Shown: positions 7,046 to 15,821, counted from the stretch's first letter. The stretch is 38,136 bases of DNA from Candidatus Kuenenia stuttgartensis (GCA_945861465.1 CAMAVB010000043.1:1-38136), one strand, 5' to 3'. Notes: a model not told the origin generated them from the sequence alone. Numbers and translations are program-made.

Positions 7046-8146
7046 ATGTCACCATCGGACCCCGATCAACTTTCCACATGGCAGTTTAATCTGCCACCTG
7101 AACTTATCGCTTCACTCCCCGCTGCGCGGCGTGATGATTCGCGGTTGCTCGTCGTGGATCGCGAACAGGGCTCGATTCAGCATGCGCACATTCGTGAGCT
7201 ACCAGCGTTTCTGGATCCGGGAGACCTGCTGGTGTTCAACAACACGCAAGTCCTTCCTGCGCGGCTGTTTGGTTTTCGCATGGCAACCCACGGACGCTGG
7301 GAGGGCCTGTTTGTAGAGCAGTCGGACCGTGGCGAGTGGATCATCCTGTGTGACACACGCGGTCGATTGCAGCCTGGCGAAACAATTGCGGTGGTGCGGG
7401 CCTACGATCAGCAACCTGAAGTGGCTGAGCCTGTTCGCACGCATTCAGGCACGCTGCTGCTGACATTGAAACAAAAGCTGGACGACGGAAGCTGGCGGGC
7501 TGAGGTTGCCGATCCTCGCACACCACTGGAAATCCTTACGGAATACGGCAGTCTGCCATTGCCGCCCTACATGGGTCGCAAGCTGGCGAATGCGGACGAT
7601 CAAATTCGGTATCAGACAGCTTACGCCTCTCAACCCGGTGCGATCGCCGCTCCCACGGCCGGACTGCATTTTAGTCATGAGCTGTTGCAGGCGTGCAGAG
7701 ACCGAGGACTCAATTCCGCAGAAGTCACGTTGCACGTCGGGATCGGCACATTTCGACCGGTCACGACCGCACGGCTGTCCGAACATCGAATGCATGAGGA
7801 GTGGTGTCGTCTTCCTGCTGATGCATGTCATGCGATTGCAACCGCGAAATCAACCGGGCACCGTGTGCTGGCCGTCGGTACGACGACAGTGAGAACACTG
7901 GAATCCGCTCATGCAGCCTGTGGTCGGACAGAACCCTGGGATGGGCGGACGCAGTTGTTTATCCGCCCTGGTTATCAGTTTCAGGTGATTGATCGACTGC
8001 TCACAAATTTTCACCTGCCCGGCTCCACCCTCCTGGTCCTTGTGGCTGCGCTGGCAGGGTACGAATTGACGATGGAAGCCTATCGAAAAGCCATTGAGGC
8101 GCAGTATCGTTTTTACAGCTATGGCGACGCGATGCTGATCCGATAG
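7046..8146 (+). CDS. queA: S-adenosylmethionine:tRNA ribosyltransferase-isomerase
   Basis: QueA transfers and isomerises the ribosyl part of SAM onto preQ1 at position 34 of GUN-anticodon tRNAs, giving epoxyqueuosine. The ATG at 7046 gives 366 residues, the usual size, with the family's opening FNLPPELIASLPAARRDDSRLLV close to the N-terminus. The diagnostic blocks are FNNTQVLPARLFG, GAIAAPTAGLHFS (nucleoside-binding region), LHVGIGTFRPV and LTNFHLPGSTLLVLVAALAG near the C-terminus. An in-frame extension upstream to 6812 is rejected because it covers a palindromic repeat and has no QueA homology. No clear ribosome binding site precedes the ATG. The next enzymes of the pathway, queG and gluQ, are 8 kb and 30 kb away in the same window. 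Confidence 0.97.
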   Translation: MSPSDPDQLSTWQFNLPPELIASLPAARRDDSRLLVVDREQGSIQHAHIRELPAFLDPGDLLVFNNTQVLPARLFGFRMATHGRWEGLFVEQSDRGEWIILCDTRGRLQPGETIAVVRAYDQQPEVAEPVRTHSGTLLLTLKQKLDDGSWRAEVADPRTPLEILTEYGSLPLPPYMGRKLANADDQIRYQTAYASQPGAIAAPTAGLHFSHELLQACRDRGLNSAEVTLHVGIGTFRPVTTARLSEHRMHEEWCRLPADACHAIATAKSTGHRVLAVGTTTVRTLESAHAACGRTEPWDGRTQLFIRPGYQFQVIDRLLTNFHLPGSTLLVLVAALAGYELTMEAYRKAIEAQYRFYSYGDAMLIR

Positions 8147-8242
8147 AATGGTGTTCAACCGGTCTTTGTTGGTGATGCCGCTACGCCATTCTGACATTGC
8201 TGAAAACCCCGAATTTCGATCACATTGAAAGGTCTGTCTCAC

Positions 8243-8794
8243 GTGTCCGTGCTGACTCGCATTCTGAACGCCTTGTTTCTGACCACGGCCCGCTTGTTTC
8301 TTACCGCATGGATCGGCGGTGCCGCGTTGTTTGTGATCACCAGCATCGCCGAACAACGCACTCCGGAATTTGATTCGATCGACAAAGACCGCCTCGCTAC
8401 GATCCGGTTTCCACTCTATTACCTTTACGGAGCGATCTGCCTGAGTACCGCAACTGCTGCCACGGGACTTGCCATCGCGACGACACCGCCAGGAAACCGC
8501 AAAAAGCTGATCGCAGGATTTACCCTCTGCGTCCTCTCCGCTGCCATTGCGAGGTACGACTACGTTGCCGTCTATTCGCCTCTGCAGAAGGCGATTATTC
8601 CACCTGGCCAGGTGCGTGGTCCAGACTTTTTGTCACTTCATCAGCAATCAGAGTTCATTAACGAAGTCCATATTTCGTTGGCCCTGCTGGCCGCAATCCT
8701 GATCTGTCTGCCTGTACGTCAATCCTATAAAACACCGAACGTCTCAAACGCGACTGTGGCTGACATGCCGCCGCGAATTGCATCTCGCACCTGA
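8243..8794 (+). CDS. small integral membrane protein (DUF4149-like)
   Basis: The GTG at 8243 has GAAAGG about ten bases upstream and is preferred to a TTG at 8225. It gives 183 residues with four hydrophobic segments, roughly at residues 8-35, 56-78, 88-108 and 138-158. The overall pattern (an N-terminal helix with ALFLTTARLFLTAWIGG, a long loop, a charged loop with YDYVAVYSPLQKAI, then HISLALLAAILICLPV) resembles DUF4149/TMEM205-type four-helix proteins, but I do not see a defining motif. It follows queA by about 96 bases on the same strand and may share its transcript. Its 3' end overlaps the convergent RraA-like gene by 70 bases. No function can be assigned. Confidence 0.7.
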   Translation: MSVLTRILNALFLTTARLFLTAWIGGAALFVITSIAEQRTPEFDSIDKDRLATIRFPLYYLYGAICLSTATAATGLAIATTPPGNRKKLIAGFTLCVLSAAIARYDYVAVYSPLQKAIIPPGQVRGPDFLSLHQQSEFINEVHISLALLAAILICLPVRQSYKTPNVSNATVADMPPRIASRT

Positions 8795-9408
8795 TTCTCC
8801 GCGTGAACTTTATTCCATGCGGCGCGCACGACGGATGCCTCAACGTCCTGTGGGACGATGACGATGCCGTCCTGGTCGGCAGCAATCAGATCGCCGGGAC
8901 GAATCACAACGCCGTCGATCTCCACAGGCACATTGAAGTCTATCACACGCTGCCGATCACGGCTGTCGTACGGACAGCGACCTCGAGCGAATACCGGGAA
9001 CTTCATCCTGCGCATCTGAGCCAGATCGCGTACGGCACCATCGACCACGACACCGACACAGCCTGCGTTGCGGGCGGCGGTCGAAAGCAGTTCTCCCCAG
9101 ATGCCGGATCGCATCGAACCAGCCGCCGCGCATACAAGCACGTCGTCAGGACGGCACGCATCGACAACCGCAAGTTCCAGCTTGTATGGTTCCGGATCGA
9201 CATGAGCCATATCCGCCCACAGCGTCGTTCGGCACCGACCGATCAGGATCACATCCGGCAGCGTCACGGCAGGCATCTCCACCCGGGGAGATTGATGCGT
9301 CAACCCTGCAGCATCCAGAGCATCGCACAACAACGGCACGGAAAGGTTGGCACGCATCATCTCGAGTGTGATTGTCGTGTCCGCTGCAGCATCAGAGAAA
9401 TTTGGCAT
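8725..9408 (-). CDS. RraA-like / HMG-CHA aldolase superfamily protein
   Basis: A protein of 227 residues from the ATG at 9408, with AAGG eight bases upstream. The family core is clear: DVLVCAAAGSMRSGIWGELLSTAAR followed by GCVGVVVDGAVRDLAQM, where the GxWGE segment and the Arg-Asp pair form the metal/pyruvate-binding site, then PVFARG and a C-terminal VVIRPGDLIAADQDGIVIVP. The family includes RraA (which binds RNase E) and 4-hydroxy-4-methyl-2-oxoglutarate/4-carboxy-4-hydroxy-2-oxoadipate aldolases. In a non-proteobacterial genome without RNase E context, an aldolase or decarboxylase role is more likely than RNase regulation. It was formerly annotated as a 'demethylmenaquinone methyltransferase', which is wrong for this family. 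Confidence 0.9.
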   Translation of the reverse strand: MPNFSDAAADTTITLEMMRANLSVPLLCDALDAAGLTHQSPRVEMPAVTLPDVILIGRCRTTLWADMAHVDPEPYKLELAVVDACRPDDVLVCAAAGSMRSGIWGELLSTAARNAGCVGVVVDGAVRDLAQMRRMKFPVFARGRCPYDSRDRQRVIDFNVPVEIDGVVIRPGDLIAADQDGIVIVPQDVEASVVRAAWNKVHAENQVRDAIRGGMSATVAFETFGVL

Positions 9409-9462
9409 CGCGAGACCTTCGGAGTTTTCGATATATCATTTGCTAAGTGGTGAGTTTCCACG

Positions 9463-9497
9463 GTTTAACCGCGTGCCCGGTGGGCACGAGGTTAAAC
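9463..9497. repeat. palindromic element 3 (GTTTAACC...GGTTAAAC)
   Basis: GTTTAACC (9463-9470) pairs with GGTTAAAC (9490-9497), and inside it CGTGCCC pairs with GGGCACG around a short loop, with one unpaired base on each side. It lies in the divergent interval between the RraA-like gene (minus) and the M81 peptidase gene (plus), where both promoters should be. It could be a REP-type unit or a regulatory site. Confidence 0.65.
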
Positions 9498-9606
9498 GAG
9501 GCTGGAGAATTTGATTCCGCCACGGTATAGCGTACCGATTGACACACGGCAAGCTGTCCGTTCCAATGCGGAACCGTCAATTTCAACATTATAAAAGGAA
9601 CGGCTC

Positions 9607-11124
9607 GTGCCCCAACCGCCGCGAATCTTCATTGCCGGGCTGTTTCATGAAACTCATACGTTTCTGGACGGCACCACGAAATGGGACGATTTCAAGATCG
9701 TGCGTGGCAACGAAATCCTGACGCTGAACGGCGACAGCAGCCCGATGGGGGGGTGCCTGGAAGCTGCTGCGCGACTCGGATGGCACGTCGTTCCGGCACT
9801 GTCAATTGCGGCGTATCCGAGTGCCATCGTGCAGGACAGTGTGTTCGAACAGTACTGGACAGAATTTTCCGCAGCGCTCGCGAAGTGCCTCGAATCCGGG
9901 CCGCTGGACGGCATATTTCTGGTGTTGCATGGTGCCATGACCTGCGAGACCATTGATGACGTCGAAGGCGTGCTGCTTGAACGTCTGTCGCGACAGTTGC
10001 AGGCGACCAAACAACTCTCATCAAAGACCATTCCGATCTTCGGCGTGTACGATCTTCACGCCAATTTCACCCCCAGGATGGCGCAGTTTTCACACTGTCT
10101 GGTTTCGTACCGCGAGAACCCTCACGCTGACGCTCGCGAATCCGCCGTGCGCGCGGTGAATCTGCTGGATCGGTGCCTGCGAACTGCTGAGATGCCACGG
10201 ACTCTGCTGGCGCAACCGCCGATTGTCTGGCCGCCGACCGGCACGGGCTCGTCATCAGACCCGATGAAAACACTGCTGCAAATGGCTCGACAGCTTCAGG
10301 CCGGTCACCCGAACTTCTGGGAGGTCAACGTCACGGCAGGCTTTGCATTTGCAGACACATTCGACACGGGCGTCAGCTTCGGCATCGTCACGACTGGCAA
10401 TGACGACGAGGCCCGGTCTGCCTTGAACTTGCTGTGTGTTCGAGCCTTGCAGCTTGCCCCGCTCGGCAATGTCGTTGAACGACCAGTCGATGTCGTGCTT
10501 GCCGAACTGCCGCGGAACGAACCCGGCCTCACGGTGATCGTTGAACCGTCCGACAACATCGGCGGCGGCGCACCCGGCGATTGCACGGGATTGCTCCGTG
10601 CCTTCATTCAGCATGGCTTTACGAATACTTCCGTCTGTATTTGTGATCGGGAGTCCGTACGAAAGCTGCAGGGCCGATCACCCGGCGCGCACGTTGAACT
10701 TGCCATCGGCGGACGCGGCAGTCGGCTGGATCCAGGCCCGGTCGATCTCCAGGTGAGACTCGTGCGAACATGTGACGGTCTTTTCGAACTTCGCGATCGC
10801 CAGAGTCACCTGGCATCGATGGTCGGTGACCGTTTCAACATGGGAGATTGCGCAGTGGTGGAATACGAGGGTCTTACGATCCTGTTGACGTCCGTGAAAA
10901 CGCCGCCAATGGATCTCGGCCAGTGGCTGCAAGTTGGACTTGATCCGTCGAAGTTTTCCTTCGTCGGCGTCAAAGCGGCAGTCGCTCACCAGCGCGCATG
11001 GGATCCGATCAGCAAAGGCAACGTCTGGGTCTCAACGCCCGGACCATGCTCAAGTGACTTGATTCAGTTGCCCTACAGGAAACTTCGGCGACCTGTGTAT
11101 CCGCTGGACGTGATTGAATCGTAG
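9607..11124 (+). CDS. M81 family metallopeptidase (MlrC/microcystinase C-like)
   Basis: The GTG at 9607 has AAGGA eight bases upstream. The 505 residues match the two-part M81 layout: N-terminal DUF1485 domain and C-terminal MlrC domain. Motifs seen are AGLFHETHTF at the start, GIFLVLHGAMTCETIDDVEG, FGVYDLHANFTPRMA, VSYRENPHADARE, and in the C-terminal half EPSDNIGGGAPGD with HGFTNTSVCICD. The His and Asp/Glu residues in these blocks are the likely zinc ligands. MlrC of Sphingomonas finishes the breakdown of linearised microcystin; most homologues have other, unknown amide substrates, so the toxin link should not be assumed. There is no mlrA, mlrB or mlrD nearby. It is probably cytoplasmic, as no signal peptide is visible. 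Confidence 0.92.
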   Translation: MPQPPRIFIAGLFHETHTFLDGTTKWDDFKIVRGNEILTLNGDSSPMGGCLEAAARLGWHVVPALSIAAYPSAIVQDSVFEQYWTEFSAALAKCLESGPLDGIFLVLHGAMTCETIDDVEGVLLERLSRQLQATKQLSSKTIPIFGVYDLHANFTPRMAQFSHCLVSYRENPHADARESAVRAVNLLDRCLRTAEMPRTLLAQPPIVWPPTGTGSSSDPMKTLLQMARQLQAGHPNFWEVNVTAGFAFADTFDTGVSFGIVTTGNDDEARSALNLLCVRALQLAPLGNVVERPVDVVLAELPRNEPGLTVIVEPSDNIGGGAPGDCTGLLRAFIQHGFTNTSVCICDRESVRKLQGRSPGAHVELAIGGRGSRLDPGPVDLQVRLVRTCDGLFELRDRQSHLASMVGDRFNMGDCAVVEYEGLTILLTSVKTPPMDLGQWLQVGLDPSKFSFVGVKAAVAHQRAWDPISKGNVWVSTPGPCSSDLIQLPYRKLRRPVYPLDVIES

Positions 11125-11183
11125 GCAACACTGCCTCGCATTCTGCTTAGGACCGGCGGAGAAATAACTGTCGTCTTCCGGAC

Positions 11184-11230
11184 GTGGGGCACGTTTTTAA
11201 CGTGCCCGGCACGATGGAATCGTGCCCCAC
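11184..11230. repeat. REPIN-like element 4 (GTGGGGCACG family)
   Basis: Outer arms GTGGGGCACG (11184-11193) and CGTGCCCCAC (11221-11230) are perfect inverted repeats. Each half also folds on itself: GGGCACG...CGTGCCC on the left and GGCACGAT-gga-ATCGTGCC on the right. This gives two inverted, self-complementary units as in a REPIN. It sits between the 3' ends of two convergent genes. Confidence 0.75.
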
Positions 11231-11301
11231 TTAATTCTGCCGCAGTCCTTAGCTGCCGCGTGAAAACAGATCTGCGCGGAGGAACAGCATGTGCTGAGTC
11301 C

Positions 11302-11332
11302 AAAAAAGAATACCCGGTGAAATGTCACCGGG
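11302..11332 (-). terminator. intrinsic terminator of the coiled-coil protein gene
   Basis: On the minus strand, CCCGGTGA (11332-11325) pairs with TCACCGGG (11320-11313) around CATT, followed by TATTCTTTTTT. It starts 35 bases after the stop codon at 11367. This is a typical GC-stem plus T-run terminator. Confidence 0.85.
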
Positions 11333-11366
11333 GATTGACTGTCCAGGTCTCGCTTATCGGCAAACG

Positions 11367-12917
11367 TTATTCGTCGTCGGATGGGTTGGCATACAGTCCA
11401 CTGACAGCACCGTTGGATGCTTGTGGCTTGCGGCCCGGCTTGGAGAATATGCCTGAAACGGTGGCCGGAGATGGTTGCGGTCGTGGCTTGCCACTGACCG
11501 TTGAACTGAGTCCGCCATTCGTCAGAAAGCCGGGGAATTTATCGCCGGGCTTGAATGCGATATTTTTGCGAGAGTATCCGATCCATTCGAGGAAATTTGA
11601 CAGGCTGATCACATACACGCCATGATTCAATGCTGCATTATCCATTTTTGACGCATTCAGCTGCATTTTTTGATAGAGAGCCTGCTTGACGCTGTCCTGA
11701 GTCTGATTGGATGTTCCAAGGTCTCCGATGATCAGGAATCGCGTCTTCTCGGTAATCAGCGTCGCGATCGGGTCGGCTTCCGTCAGTTCATTCAGGTCCT
11801 GATCAACCAGTTTTGCATCATCGCTGATTTGAATCACAATCTTTGCATTCGCGCCATTCACCAGTCGGATAAACTCGTCCCGGTCAGCGAGGGGACTACC
11901 ATCGGAATCGACCAGTCCCGCCACCGCGATTTCCAGCTTCTGACCAGAGGCGAAAATGGGTGAGTAAATCGGATCTTCTTTTGCCAGCGGATCACCTGGG
12001 AGCTGATCGACGATTCGCACCACGGCATTATGGTCGCCGGTGATCTGAATGACTTCAATTTTCCCTTTGATGTCTTCATTGCTGCGTCGACCGACACCGC
12101 TGTTGTTCTTCTTGTAGACGGAGAAAGTCGTACCTACGCGAAGTTCGTCACGACTGCCAAGATCGATCGAGCCAGTGAGGGAACTCTGATCGACAAACAC
12201 CAGACGGCCATCCTCGCGCTCGAAACTCTGATCTTCCAGCTCGCGGGCTTTCTTCCGCAGTTCGGTCAGAGCAATGCGTTTTTCGATAATATCGTTTTTC
12301 AGTTCTTCGATCTCACGCGATGACTGCGTCTGCAATGTCGTGAACTTATCCTGCTCCTCACGAACGGTGATCTTGAGTTCATCGATTTGTTTATCGCGAG
12401 CCCTCAACTGTTCGCCGTGCAACGCTTCCATGTTTCGCAGCTCTTCTTCTTTTGCGCTGACCTGTGTCTGCATCGAATTCATCGTAGTCACGTGCCTGTC
12501 CTCCGCGGCTTTCTTTTCTTCCGCGATCGTTTGAGCCAGGATTCCACGTTCGGTTGCCGCAGCAATGTTGATGTCACGATCCGTAGTGTTCTTGATCAGG
12601 GCCGGTTCGAGGCTTAGAGCGCTCGCAGAACCGTCACCTGCCAGAGCTGCAATCTCCGTGCGGACTCCAGTGACAACCTCATCGGTTGGACTTTCAGGAT
12701 TCCCGTGCCCGATGACCTGCTTCAACACATTCAACTGCGTGTCTTTATCGATGATGATTCCTTTCGATTCCCCCTCCGCCTTCTTTGAAGCAGTCAATTG
12801 CGTCTGCAGGTCGGTGCTGTGAGCCCACGTCATGTACCACGCAACGCCCAGCCCAACGGTGAGGAGGACGAAGATCGAGAGCGAAATGACCAGGCCATTA
12901 CTGTCTTTTGAAGCCAT
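11367..12917 (-). CDS. membrane-anchored coiled-coil protein, unknown function
   Basis: The ATG at 12917 has AGGGG about eight bases upstream, giving 516 residues. Residues 1-9 are polar, then one transmembrane helix (LVISLSIFVLLTVGLGVAWYM) spans about residues 9-30. From about 35 to 225 the sequence is rich in Glu, Lys, Gln and Ala heptads, a long coiled coil interrupted near residues 70-130. A globular part follows (about 228-430) with predicted beta structure and two short blocks: VFVDQSSLTGSIDLGSRDELRVGTTFSVY and VYVISLSNFLEWIGY, the latter reminiscent of a BRCT/toprim-like edge but too weak to name. The C-terminal 90 residues are Ser/Pro/Gly-rich and repeat a VSG(I/L) motif. I do not recognise the family; single-TM coiled-coil proteins of this type are common in planctomycetes. 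The topology is unknown. Confidence 0.85.
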   Translation of the reverse strand: MASKDSNGLVISLSIFVLLTVGLGVAWYMTWAHSTDLQTQLTASKKAEGESKGIIIDKDTQLNVLKQVIGHGNPESPTDEVVTGVRTEIAALAGDGSASALSLEPALIKNTTDRDINIAAATERGILAQTIAEEKKAAEDRHVTTMNSMQTQVSAKEEELRNMEALHGEQLRARDKQIDELKITVREEQDKFTTLQTQSSREIEELKNDIIEKRIALTELRKKARELEDQSFEREDGRLVFVDQSSLTGSIDLGSRDELRVGTTFSVYKKNNSGVGRRSNEDIKGKIEVIQITGDHNAVVRIVDQLPGDPLAKEDPIYSPIFASGQKLEIAVAGLVDSDGSPLADRDEFIRLVNGANAKIVIQISDDAKLVDQDLNELTEADPIATLITEKTRFLIIGDLGTSNQTQDSVKQALYQKMQLNASKMDNAALNHGVYVISLSNFLEWIGYSRKNIAFKPGDKFPGFLTNGGLSSTVSGKPRPQPSPATVSGIFSKPGRKPQASNGAVSGLYANPSDDE

Positions 12918-13427
12918 CGAATTGCCCCTGAGCCAGCTTAAAGCGGGCGTGTTGGAAAGCACGAAACACAAACACTGCGATTTATCACTGACCAACTCTC
13001 ATGTCGATCAGCCGTCGTATAATACGGTCATTCCATCGTCAACTGCAATCGTTGGCGAATACGTCACTCACTGAAGTTCAGGCAAATTTTGCCGGAGTCA
13101 AGTGTTACAATTCGAATTCTCCGAACAAACTCTACGAACGGATGTCCGAATCGGCAGGTGACAGCAATCGCTCCGCTTTCTGGACAGTGACAACATCATC
13201 AATCACGTATTTTTGTCTTCAAGATATCGGGCTGTTTGGCAGTGTCAAGAGTTTATTGACTCATCCACCCGTCGGCTTGAAAAGAATGTCGTACACAGAG
13301 TTTCGGGACAACGAGTGCATCGTAAGTTTGGGCACGATGTCATTTTGAGGCACCCCGGCCCGCAACGCCGTTAAGGATTTGACAGCGTCCGAACCAGCGA
13401 ATAACCCCCTAGTCCGGCCTCCAACCA

Positions 13428-13455
13428 CTTTCTCCCGATTGCCAGGGGGAGAAAG
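13428..13455. repeat. inverted repeat CTTTCTCCC/GGGAGAAAG
   Basis: Nine-base perfect arms (13428-13436 and 13447-13455) around a 10-base loop, with AGTCC/GGACT outside as possible extra pairing. It lies about 115 bases upstream of hisH. It has no T-run, so it is a dispersed palindrome or a regulatory hairpin rather than a terminator. Confidence 0.5.
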
Positions 13456-13493
13456 GACTCCGAGAAACCCGGTGAAAACACGACGATAAATCA

Positions 13494-13521
13494 TTAAATG
13501 GCGTGGGGTGATCGGTATAAA
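13494..13521 (+). promoter_or_regulatory. possible sigma-70-type promoter of hisH
   Basis: TATAAA at 13516-13521 is close to the -10 consensus. The -35 candidate TTAAAT (13494-13499) at 16 bases spacing is poor. The predicted start would leave a leader of about 40 bases before the hisH ATG. Weak evidence. Confidence 0.3.
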
Positions 13522-13569
13522 TGAGACAGCAATTGATCGAGCGGTCCTTAGCGTTTTCTGAGCACATCA

Positions 13570-14217
13570 ATGTCTTCAACAATCATCATCGACTACGGAA
13601 TGGGCAATCTTCGCAGCGTTCAAAAGGCATTCGAACGTATTGGAGAACCCGCGATCATCAGTTCTCACGCTGCCACGATTGCCGCCGCAACGCGCGTCGT
13701 GCTGCCCGGCGTCGGGGCGTTTCAGGATTCGATTGCCGCGCTGCGTCAGCATGATCTGATCAATGTCATTAAGGATCATATTGACGCCGATCGACCGTTC
13801 CTTGGAATCTGTCTGGGACTGCAGTTACTGATGGATGTGTCACTGGAAGACGGTGAACACGAAGGACTGGGCATCATCCCTGGCACTGTCCAGCGTTTTA
13901 ACCTGCCTGCGGAATACAAGATCCCGCACATGGGCTGGAATCAACTGGAATGCAGTTCGCAACCGGATCATAGATTGCTTCAGGGTCTTGGTCCTGAACC
14001 ATGGTTTTACTTTGTCCATAGTTATCACGTCGCTCCGACGGATCGTTCGTGGATCGCTGCGACAACCGACTATGGTCGTCCGTTCGTTTCAGTCGTCGCC
14101 AGAAACAATGTCATGGCGACTCAATTCCATCCGGAAAAGAGTCAGTCATGCGGGATGCAGCTGCTCAGGAATTTCGTGGAAGTCACAGCAGACCTGGCGA
14201 CGGCAAGTGTCGAATAA
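13570..14217 (+). CDS. hisH: imidazole glycerol phosphate synthase, glutaminase subunit
   Basis: HisH releases ammonia from glutamine and passes it to HisF to form imidazole glycerol phosphate and AICAR. The 215-residue protein is of normal length. It opens with IIIDYGMGNLRSV, the oxyanion-loop region is LPGVGAFQD, the nucleophile elbow is GICLGLQL with Cys81, and the other triad residues are His187 and Glu189 in FHPEKS. A conserved HMGWNQL block is present at about residue 120. It is followed by hisA after 65 bases; hisF, the obligate partner, is not in the window. Confidence 0.97.
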   Translation: MSSTIIIDYGMGNLRSVQKAFERIGEPAIISSHAATIAAATRVVLPGVGAFQDSIAALRQHDLINVIKDHIDADRPFLGICLGLQLLMDVSLEDGEHEGLGIIPGTVQRFNLPAEYKIPHMGWNQLECSSQPDHRLLQGLGPEPWFYFVHSYHVAPTDRSWIAATTDYGRPFVSVVARNNVMATQFHPEKSQSCGMQLLRNFVEVTADLATASVE

Positions 14218-14282
14218 CTCTGCAGACAGCAAACATGGATCTCCCATATCTTCCCTTGACAAATCAGACCTGAAGTTCCTGC

Positions 14283-15026
14283 ATGCTCCAGCTTCTTCCT
14301 GCGATCGACCTCCTTGAAGGTCGCTGCGTTCGACTTCGTCAGGGAAATTATGACGACAGCACAGTGTTTTCAGATGACCCGGTCGAGATGGCGCTGCGTT
14401 GGCGGGATGAAGGGGCAGAGCGTCTGCATCTCGTGGATCTTGACGGCGCGAAAGCCGGACGTCCGGTGAATCAGGAGGTCGTACGAAGAATCGTCACGGC
14501 CACCGGAATTCCCTGTCAGCTGGGCGGCGGGATTCGCAACGAAGACAACGTCCGATCCACGCTCGAAAAAACCGGCGTTGATCGCGTGATCATCGGCACG
14601 AAGGCGCTTCGCGAACCGGATTGGTTTGCTGAGATGTGTGCTCTTTTTCCGCATCAACTGGCGCTTGGCCTGGACGCGCGGGATTCGATGGTGGCGACTG
14701 ATGGCTGGCTGGAAGTTTCCAAAGTCTCCGTGACAGAACTGGCGCACCGATTCGTCGGCGTGCCGCTTGCGGCTGTGATCTATACAAACATCGCGAATGA
14801 CGGCATGATGCAGGGCATTGACGAACAGACTCTGAACGATTTCCGTACCCTGGCCAATCTGGGTCTGCCAGTGATCGCGTCCGGAGGTGTCACAACAATG
14901 GACGACATTGCTGCTCTCAAAGAAATTGCCGCTGGCCATCCAAATCTGATCGGTGCGATCACAGGGCGGGCGATTTATGAAGGCACCATCGGCGTTCGGG
15001 AAGCGATCGAGTTTCTGAAGGCATGA
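14283..15026 (+). CDS. hisA: phosphoribosylformimino-5-aminoimidazole carboxamide ribotide isomerase
   Basis: HisA carries out the Amadori isomerisation of ProFAR to PRFAR in histidine synthesis. The 247-residue protein is a full TIM barrel. The acid/base pair are Asp9 ([15 protein letters not shown]) and Asp131 (LALGLDARD). Phosphate-binding glycines appear in [10 protein letters not shown] and in the second half as [13 protein letters not shown] and [11 protein letters not shown]. The lysine and RLRQG motif after strand 1 favours HisA over HisF. It shares a transcript with hisH, and its stop codon lies next to the ribosome binding site of the following PhyH gene. Confidence 0.97.
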   Translation: MLQLLPAIDLLEGRCVRLRQGNYDDSTVFSDDPVEMALRWRDEGAERLHLVDLDGAKAGRPVNQEVVRRIVTATGIPCQLGGGIRNEDNVRSTLEKTGVDRVIIGTKALREPDWFAEMCALFPHQLALGLDARDSMVATDGWLEVSKVSVTELAHRFVGVPLAAVIYTNIANDGMMQGIDEQTLNDFRTLANLGLPVIASGGVTTMDDIAALKEIAAGHPNLIGAITGRAIYEGTIGVREAIEFLKA

Positions 15027-15033
15027 GGCAACA

Positions 15034-15816
15034 ATGAAAACCGGATTTTTGACTCTGGACGCCATCGAAGCGTTCGACCGCGACGGCTACATCGTTGTTG
15101 AGAACCTGCTGGACGCGGCAGAAACGGAGCTGCTCGGTACAATTGCCCGTCGAGACCATGCACTTACGGCAGCTCGGGTATCTCGTGCCGACGGTGAAGG
15201 CGGTTCGGTCGATCTCGTGGTGGAAAATGAGCTGCCAGCCGATTCCCTTTACGCGGCCATCGTGCAGGCAGAACCTCTTGTCACAGCGATGGAATCGCTG
15301 CTGGGCGATGAAGTCTATCACTACCATCACAAAATGATCCTGAAAGAACCGCGTGTCGGCGGAGCATGGACGTGGCACCAGGATTATGGTTACTGGTACA
15401 ACAATGGCTGTCTGCTGCCCGATATGGCAAGTTGCATGTTCGCGGTCGATCGGGCGACCAGAGACAACGGCTGCCTGCAGGTTTTGCGCGGTTCGCATCG
15501 CATGGGCCGGATTGATCACATCAAACGCGGTGATCAGACCGGTGCCGATATGGAACGTGTCAACGTCGCGCTGCAACGCATGGAACTGATCCATGTGGAA
15601 ATGGCACCTGGATCGGCAGTGCTGTTTCACGGCAATACGCTGCATCGCTCAGATCAAAACGTCAGTGAGAATCCTCGCTGGGCTTTCATCTGCTGCTACA
15701 ACACCCGCAGCAACAATCCGTACAAGGATGGGCGTCATCCACATTATTCTCCGCTGCTGCGAGTGGCTGCCAATGACGTCGCAACGATCGGTCACAGACA
15801 TCTGCAACGACTGTGA
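15034..15816 (+). CDS. phytanoyl-CoA dioxygenase (PhyH) family protein
   Basis: A 260-residue Fe(II)/2-oxoglutarate-dependent oxygenase. The iron ligands are visible as His115 and Asp117 in WHQDYGYW and the distal His204 in FHGNTLHRSDQN; NPRWAFICCY follows with the Arg that usually binds 2-oxoglutarate. The block CMFAVDRATRDNGCLQVLRGSH is the standard PhyH core. The GAGG ribosome binding site (in the bases around 15023-15028) overlaps the hisA stop, only seven bases separate the two genes, and translation is probably coupled. The family hydroxylates many small molecules; a histidine-related substrate is possible from context but not supported by sequence. In planctomycetes, PhyH proteins are numerous, so chance adjacency is equally likely. 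Confidence 0.92.
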   Translation: MKTGFLTLDAIEAFDRDGYIVVENLLDAAETELLGTIARRDHALTAARVSRADGEGGSVDLVVENELPADSLYAAIVQAEPLVTAMESLLGDEVYHYHHKMILKEPRVGGAWTWHQDYGYWYNNGCLLPDMASCMFAVDRATRDNGCLQVLRGSHRMGRIDHIKRGDQTGADMERVNVALQRMELIHVEMAPGSAVLFHGNTLHRSDQNVSENPRWAFICCYNTRSNNPYKDGRHPHYSPLLRVAANDVATIGHRHLQRL

Positions 15817-15821
15817 TTAAT

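Larger units (their letters stand above)
12918..13569. other. 650-base gene-free interval upstream of hisH
   Basis: The stretch separates two divergent genes. Its middle (about 13000-13300) is AT-richer than its neighbours, and the open frames in it have no recognisable product or ribosome binding site. It holds a 9-bp inverted repeat at 13428-13455 and a possible -10 element for hisH at 13516-13521. I see no RNA gene. Confidence 0.6.

Noticed and set aside
13001-13348. 115-codon plus-strand frame in the gap before hisH
   Set aside because: No ribosome binding site, no recognisable family, and an AT-richer base composition without codon pattern.
13379-13406. TTGACA at 13379 as a -35 box
   Set aside because: A perfect -35 hexamer, but the bases 16-18 positions downstream (ATAACC/TAACCC) are a poor -10, and it is far from hisH.
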